From Ciborinia camelliae (taxonomy: Eukaryota > Ascomycota > Leotiomycetes > Helotiales > Sclerotiniaceae), in NCBI GenBank assembly GCA_025890175.1, contig JANPYM010000008.1:2209650-2273649 (forward strand): a stretch of 64,000 nucleotides of DNA. Reading direction: 5' to 3'. The notes beneath the pieces are model-generated. The model was not told the DNA's origin. It ran no database searches and saw only the letters and a program-made list of their open reading frames with translations. This document shows, in pieces, positions 58,913 to 64,000 of the stretch (position 1 is its first letter; every line of letters starts with the position of its first letter). The position numbers were made by a program, and so were the translations under genes.

Positions 58913-59764
58913 ATGTCAGAGTTAAAGAACGCCGCTGTAAGTTCCGAGAGATCAAAGCTTCGCAGCCCTCTTCGCAGCCCTCTTCCGAACCATACTGACC
59001 AGTCCTCCATTGCAGGGTCTCAGCAATGAGGAAATTCAAGCATATAGAGATGCTTTCTCCATCTTCGTGAGTCGAATCCATTCTTACATGCTATGTTTGC
59101 GCAGGATGCTTACTTTCATCGCAGGACAAAGATGGTGATGGTACGCGCAATTCAACCCCGCACCTCTTCTTCGCAGTCCGTTTCTAACAATTCAATCTTC
59201 AACCAGGAACCATCTCCACCATCGAACTCGCAGAGGCAATGAAATCATTGGGACAAAATCCATCAGATGCTGAAATTCAAGATATGATCAACGAGGTTGA
59301 TGTCGATCAATCTGGAACAGTCGATTTCGATGGTTTGTTATTTCTACTGCGATACACCACACCACCATACCCCACATCTTCGTACTATAACCACCTTCAT
59401 CCGAACTCTTCTGACCATGTTATATTCGATGCACAGAATTCCTCAAGATGATGACCACCGAAACAAAGGGTGTTGATTTTGAACAAGAGATGCGCAGCGC
59501 TTTCCAAGTATTCGATGTTGATGGAAGTGGCACAATCTCTCCAGAGGAAATCTATAAGTTGATGGCATCTTTGGGAGAGAATTTGTCAGAGGAAGAGATC
59601 AAGAGTATGGTGAAGGAGGTTGACAAGAATGGTGATGGAAGCATAGATTGTATGGCAACTCCTACCCCAATGCTTTCCAAACTCCAAACTTTTGACACGA
59701 TCACTAACAATACAAAATTCTTGTAGATGAGGAATTTGTTTCATTCATTCGCGACAACAAATAA
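58913..59764 (+). CDS. Divergent calmodulin-like protein with four EF-hands
   Basis: Calcium sensor of 155 residues from six exons: 58913-58936, 59016-59066, 59125-59140 (16 nt), 59207-59332, 59437-59649, 59727-59764. All phases agree. The four loops are complete: [36 protein letters not shown] and [12 protein letters not shown], each with acidic residues at positions 1, 3 and 12. [19 protein letters not shown] between the first two hands is calmodulin-like. It lacks the near-invariant fungal calmodulin N-terminus and differs widely elsewhere, so this is a calmodulin paralogue rather than the essential housekeeping gene. Targets unknown. Confidence 0.93.
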
Positions 59765-60380
59765 GAATTCAGCAATAATTGTAGGGGAAATTATGAAAAT
59801 GGAAGAACTTTGGATTTTGTATTTAAGCTACACACAATACCATAGGAATAGGAATATATCACTGTTTTACTCTGGCCACCATCAGAATAATGATTGATGG
59901 AAGTTTTCTTTACGTTATACGAGATATCAATAATTGGGCTATTGTTGACAGCATCCTTTCAAAAATAGCTTTGCCATACTTCAATAATCCGCCTTCTGGC
60001 GTTAGTATTGATCCTGTTGTGTCATTTTCTCTGCGAAGTCATTGGACAACGTGCTTAACAATGTGTTTTTGGCAATATATCTGCAGATCATTTGTCTTGT
60101 TTCAACAAAGGATGATTTGGCTCAAAGAATTTTCGAAGATTCCTTTCATTCACACAATGTCGTGAAACAATTCCCATTGTTGTCTATCTGTACTTGTTCC
60201 TGTTGTTTTTCCTATTGTTGTCTATCTTTACTTGTTCCCATTGTTGTCTACGTTTACTTGTTCCTGTTGTTTGAACAATCTACATTGTGGTCTATATATT
60301 TCGACTTTACTTTAGGACTACTGTACAAACATTTCAAAGCAATAGCATACACAACACACTTTTCCGTTACATTTATCAAC
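59765..60380. other. Intergenic with tandem pyrimidine repeat
   Basis: About 615 bp. It contains the TTGTTCC/TTGTCTA tandem tract at 60174-60272, which is in frame with the next gene but outside its likely coding part. No other feature. Confidence 0.5.
60174..60272. repeat. Tandem CCxATTGTTGTCTAxxTxTACTTGTT repeat
   Basis: Three to four imperfect copies (unit about 26-38 bp) of a CCCATTGTTGTCTA...TACTTGTTCC motif, 110-210 bp before the amidoligase start codon. Confidence 0.75.
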
Positions 60381-61817
60381 ATGGCTCAATACTTAAACCC
60401 AGAAATTCCAGAACAAGTTGCTGTCAAGTCTGAGACTAGGCTCACTTTCGGTGTTGAGATTGAATATCTTTTAGGTACTTTTGACCCAAACCTTCCTGAT
60501 CCCTACCCAGAAGATCCTCGCGAGAGAAATGCAAAATTACTCGGTAAAGAGGAATCTGCTAACATAGAAATTTGCAAAAAAATTCAGGCTGCTGGTTTTC
60601 CAGCCTCAGTCAAGACAGACTATGGGATGCTCACAATCAATCCTGATTCAGAACCACGATTGGCAAAGGATGCCAGTCATGTATCACGAACTGATTGGAT
60701 TTTGACAGGAGATGGGAGTGTTATTACTGAAGTAGACCCGCCGATTCATGAAAATTGCAAGGAAATTGGCTTGGAAATTGTATCTCCGCCATACTACTAC
60801 GACAAGGCTTCACGAGACGCTGTTCGAACAGTTATAGAAACGCTGAGAAATAACTATTTGGTCCGGGTTAATGAGAATACAGGTCTACATGTTCATGTTG
60901 GCAACGAGCACGATGGATTCTTGCTTTCCATACTTCGCAACCTAGTCGCGATTATCCATACCTATGAACGACAAATACGGCTAATTCTCTCGGATGATCG
61001 AGTCTCCAGATGGGGTTCTGGGGCCTTATGGTGTCGACCTTTGTACTACGGCAGATTCGGAAGTCTAAATCCTGTTACACGTTCCGAGTTTCTCATGAAG
61101 ATCCTATCGTACCAGGACTACAATCACCTTATTGAGGACATGGGCAGGACCGATGAATTGCGCCTTGGGTTCAACTTGATCAATCTCAAGCTTCCTTGGA
61201 AAAAAGACAAACGTACCGTTGAATTCCGTTACCATCAGGGATCTCTCGACCCTGACGAGATCCTTAATTGGATAGACGTCTGCGTCAAAATAGTCGAGAA
61301 AGCATGCTTCATCAAGAACCAGGAAGAACTCGAAGCTCAACTCAAGAGAGATGTCGAAAAGTCAATAGGCCTGGGCAAAGAGGACGCCAGCCTGGTCGAT
61401 TTTCTCATGTGGCTAGGGTGTCCGGTTCAGGCTTATTACTATGGTGTTCGCCTTATAGCAAATCGACCGAAACTCGAAGAGCGAATCAAACTCATCTATG
61501 AAGAGGACGAGCATTACATCGAGGAAACAAAGCGGATGATAAAACAGAAACAGATGCTCCACGCTCTCAGCATGAAGCAGACCTTGAACACCGATGATGA
61601 AGAGGAGCCTTCCTCTGAAGATCGTTCCTTTGAAGAGCTTTCCTCTGAGGAGCTTCCCTCTTCCAGCGACGAGCAGGACTCGGGCGCCCCTGGTAATGAT
61701 GAAGACGCGGAAGAAGAGCGTTCCTCTGAGGAGCTTCCCTCTTCCAGCGACGAGCAGGACTCGGGCGCCTCTGGTAATGATGAAGATCAGGATGCCGAGG
61801 GGCATGGCCCATCGTAG
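60381..61817 (+). CDS. Amidoligase-family protein (Amidoligase_2-like)
   Basis: A single exon of 478 residues from MAQYLNPEIPEQ. Diagnostic points of the amidoligase/gamma-glutamyl-cysteine-ligase-like fold: TFGVEIEYLLG near residue 30, NTGLHVHVGNEHDG, RTVEFRYHQGSLDPD in the centre. The family forms amide bonds between carboxylates and amines using ATP. Fungi carry many paralogues, mostly uncharacterised. The last about 80 residues are a very acidic Ser/Glu/Asp tail with a 27-residue tandem duplication (81-bp period, 61641-61786). An upstream in-frame Met at 60042 exists, but the intervening sequence is low-complexity, so I place the start at 60381. Confidence 0.88.
   Translation: MAQYLNPEIPEQVAVKSETRLTFGVEIEYLLGTFDPNLPDPYPEDPRERNAKLLGKEESANIEICKKIQAAGFPASVKTDYGMLTINPDSEPRLAKDASHVSRTDWILTGDGSVITEVDPPIHENCKEIGLEIVSPPYYYDKASRDAVRTVIETLRNNYLVRVNENTGLHVHVGNEHDGFLLSILRNLVAIIHTYERQIRLILSDDRVSRWGSGALWCRPLYYGRFGSLNPVTRSEFLMKILSYQDYNHLIEDMGRTDELRLGFNLINLKLPWKKDKRTVEFRYHQGSLDPDEILNWIDVCVKIVEKACFIKNQEELEAQLKRDVEKSIGLGKEDASLVDFLMWLGCPVQAYYYGVRLIANRPKLEERIKLIYEEDEHYIEETKRMIKQKQMLHALSMKQTLNTDDEEEPSSEDRSFEELSSEELPSSSDEQDSGAPGNDEDAEEERSSEELPSSSDEQDSGASGNDEDQDAEGHGPS
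61641..61786 (+). repeat. 81-bp coding tandem duplication in the amidoligase tail
   Basis: TCCTCTGAGGAGCTTCCCTC and the following about 45 bases occur at 61641 and again at 61722, almost identical. It encodes repeated SSEELPSSSDEQDSGA(P/S)GNDED. Confidence 0.9.
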
Positions 61818-61988
61818 AGGCCCATCGTAGAAGGTAACCAAACCAAATTGAGAGGTAGAGAGAGAGAGGTAAGTAAATTTAGTAAGTCATCTGGATCCAT
61901 TTCAGATCTTATTTTCTTTCCATGATTTATTTGCTGCTGGTCGGCTATAGAACACGTAGAATATATAATTTTTTTAAACATCAGATAT

Positions 61989-62150
61989 ACTATAGAAGAG
62001 ATAATACTTATAGAATTTTAATACTTGATTTTTTGATTTTTCATTTTTTGATTTTTCATTCTTTGATTGTTAGTACTGTAGAAGAGATAATACTATAGAA
62101 TTTTAATACTTGATTTTTTGATTTTTGATTTTTTGAACTTTGATTTTTTG
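61989..62150. repeat. 86-bp AT-rich tandem duplication
   Basis: ACTATAGAAGAGATAATAC...TTTTAATACTTGATTTTTTG at 61989 recurs at 62075 as ACTGTAGAAGAGATAATAC.... Short TTTTTTGATTTTTxATT arrays follow each copy. Confidence 0.8.
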
Positions 62151-63038
62151 ATTGTTAATGTGATTTTTATGAAGTGAATTGAATTTTCTGAATTGGTTTT
62201 ATATATCCCCCGAGTACTTTTCATGTCGAAAGGAAAGGAAAGGAAAGGAAACCCTCTATCTATGATTTGGCAGGAGTTATATGAATCTGCTGAAATTCAT
62301 GGGCTTGATATGCTAGCTAGATGGCCTCTCGATATACAACTTGAAAACCTTGGAAGGAAGAATAGTTGAAATGGAGAAGGAGCTCCGATTGTGGTGATAT
62401 GAAATCATGATGATTGTAATATAGACAGAGTCGGTCGGCGGAGTTGTTGAAATTATACATGGGTTTCTGGCTATGATGACTTTTACTACCTAGTTAGCCA
62501 GAATGGATGACTCGATGACTCGATGACTCGTTCCAGATGTACGTTATATATTGAGTATACAAATTCAAAGCTAAAAAAAATAGTCCCACCTATAATTAGT
62601 ACCAAAACAAAACGCCTAACCTGTTATTCTGCTGTTACCCGTTGTATTTTTATAGTCCATTAGTCACTATTCAGTAATTCATGGTGGATAAATAGATATC
62701 GGACCATGAAAGTCTGCAAACGCGATACAGAGTAAGCAGATGCCAGTGAATGGAAAATTCGGGATTCGGATCGAGGAAGGCGTGTATTGCGAAATGTGGA
62801 AAACGTGTATTGTCTTCGAGCTCCAACAAGCATTCATCCCAGGTGAGTCCTGTCCTACTTAAGTGTCTTCCAGCCAGGAGATTGATCGATCGCGAGATCC
62901 TAAATTTGTAAATTGTAAAGTCTGCCCCGAGAGATCCTCCCAGAAATAGAAATACCCGATCCCGACCTCACCTATGGAATGATTTTCTTTTTCCCCTTAA
63001 GCTTCAGCGCATATTCATCCACGCATTCCATGGTGTCA

Positions 63039-63205
63039 CGATGCTAAAGCATCGAGGTTGAAATGTAGTATATTGCTTGAAGAGCTCTTACACTTATAAA
63101 GGGCGAAGCCCTTTATATGCGTAAGGTAGATAGTACAGCCGTATGGCTGTACGATCTAGCGAGGAGAGATGCCTAATATCTCAGGCTACGCCTGAGATCT
63201 CAGGC
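63039..63205. repeat. Cluster of five short perfect inverted repeats
   Basis: In 167 bp: CGATGCT-AA-AGCATCG (63039-63054); arms TATAAAGGGC/GCCCTTTATA with GAA loop (63095-63117); GTACAGCC-GTAT-GGCTGTAC (63133-63152); ATCTCAGGC/GCCTGAGAT with TAC loop (63178-63198); GCCTGAGATCTCAGGC, a loop-free palindrome overlapping the last (63190-63205). Arms are 7-10 bp and perfect. Outer GGTAGAT/ATCTACC copies add a longer pairing. Confidence 0.85.
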
Positions 63206-63291
63206 ACTCTTCTAAATCTACCGTAGCACATGGCCTATCGTTCCGCCTCTCCATTTTTCGATGTTGGCACCAAGATATACTTCATTGAAAA

Positions 63292-63769
63292 TCATAGCCC
63301 AAACTCGGCGCGCCTAGTCTCCTCAACCAACTCACCATCGAGACGATCGGCCGTTTGCAAAAGCCGGTTATCGATTTGTCGGCTACTCGTAGACGATTTC
63401 CACTCCCTCGGTTTCCAATCTTGGATCTGGTGATTCATGAATGCATTTGATTGCGGAGGAGGAATCCGAGTTAATACGGAGGTGAAACTTCATCTTTGGG
63501 GCTGTGAAATTCCCCCGCTGTGGAACCCATCTATAATGACTGCGGAGATTTTTGTACTTTTCTAGCGCGTGGCGTTAAGCGCGAACTATGGCCTCCAGCT
63601 CCATTTGTTGGGACGTGCCGGTTATCGCGGCGTCTTGCGGAAAAGGTTTCGTGTGTATTCCTTTGGTTTCGTGATTTCCGTTTAATTTTATAACGGCATA
63701 GGCACCATGGGGTCGTTCACCTTCTTGTCGGCTTTCACTATGGGTGTAGAATTCCATGAAGTAGGCCAT
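63292..63769 (-). pseudogene. Broken RNase H-fold gene
   Basis: The minus-strand reading gives an RNase H-like order: a strand with MEFYTHSES, where a catalytic Asp is normal (YTDGS) but His is found; QQMELEAIVRA with the catalytic Glu; then a TAA at 63575-63577 in a position where the family continues; then, same frame, FHLRINSDSSSAIKCI with the third catalytic acid; then a one-base shift before DWKPREWKSS and DNRLLQTADRLDGEL, matching the family's last part. So it has one stop, one frameshift and one lost acid. It could be a remnant of a fungal RNase H-like gene or of a retroelement. The 5' end may lie beyond the Met at 63769. Confidence 0.6.
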
Positions 63770-64000
63770 GGAGTGAGTTATTGCAGAGGCTGACTTCCTC
63801 AAAACTTGTTTATTTTATTGTGGAGGTTGGGAATTAATATCTACCTGCATTTGGATGGTGGGAACTTGTGAAGTTTGGAGAAAGATGCCCGCCCCTTCAT
63901 CGACGGGGAAAAATAGACTAGATGTGACAAAATTCAGTCAGTGATAGATAGAATACCTACTTTATCAATATCTTAGTAAACAATACTTGAGACACTTCCC
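63770..64000. other. Right edge; 5' flank of the RNase H-fold remnant
   Basis: A possible intron (GTAGAT...GTCAG on the minus strand, about 63790-63850) and an upstream short frame may belong to the remnant, but the evidence is thin. Confidence 0.35.

Larger units (their letters stand above)
61818..63291. other. Gene-free region with tandem and palindromic repeats
   Basis: It holds a TTTTTGATT-rich tandem duplication (61989-62150), an AGGAA tract (62229-62251) and the hairpin cluster 63039-63205. No gene is supported. Confidence 0.6.

Overview
The window is nuclear DNA of a filamentous ascomycete. Genes are split by short introns (about 45-70 nt) with GT/GC...AG ends and CTAAC/CTGAC-like branch sites. 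The gene families (highly reducing PKS, Pth11/SAT5-type membrane proteins, A-T-R enzyme, GH55 and GH72 wall enzymes) are typical of Pezizomycotina. The AT-rich, transition-scarred repeats suggest repeat-induced point mutation (RIP). A Leotiomycete of the Botrytis/Sclerotinia kind is my best guess, but nothing here proves it. Exon models were built by hand; wherever I give exon coordinates, all intron phases were checked for consistency.

Region 1, 1-28.3 kb, looks like an accessory secondary-metabolite locus. It starts inside a highly reducing polyketide synthase (minus strand, KS-AT-DH-cMT in view; the rest lies off the left edge). Then come a rhodopsin-like 7TM protein, an FSH1/LovG-type serine hydrolase, an A-T-R carboxylate reductase (NRPS-like), a second rhodopsin-like 7TM protein, an 11-exon cytochrome P450, a small DUF4267 membrane protein and a DHA2-type MFS exporter. 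A coherent reading is: the PKS builds a C-methylated chain, the hydrolase releases it, the A-T-R enzyme reduces a carboxylate to aldehyde or alcohol, the P450 oxidises, and the MFS protein exports. Two repeat-rich blocks (19.5-20.5 kb and 24.3-26.4 kb) break it up. They hold TIR elements, one with its related empty site visible nearby, and decayed repeats.

Region 2, 28.3-48.7 kb, is housekeeping and secretory: a secreted GH55 beta-1,3-glucanase, a SulP sulfate transporter, a BCS1-type AAA ATPase, riboflavin synthase and a secreted alpha/beta hydrolase with a TAP-like C-terminus. Between the ATPase and riboflavin synthase lie two small doubtful or decayed genes. Intergenic spaces are long (1-3 kb).

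Region 3, 48.7-64 kb, has AT-rich spacer, a 16-bp minisatellite, a small zinc-ribbon protein, a GPI-type GH72 glucanosyltransferase, an unrecognised membrane protein, a divergent four-EF-hand calmodulin-like protein with a 16-nt micro-exon, an amidoligase-family protein with a duplicated acidic tail, a striking cluster of perfect hairpins and a broken RNase H-fold gene at the right edge.
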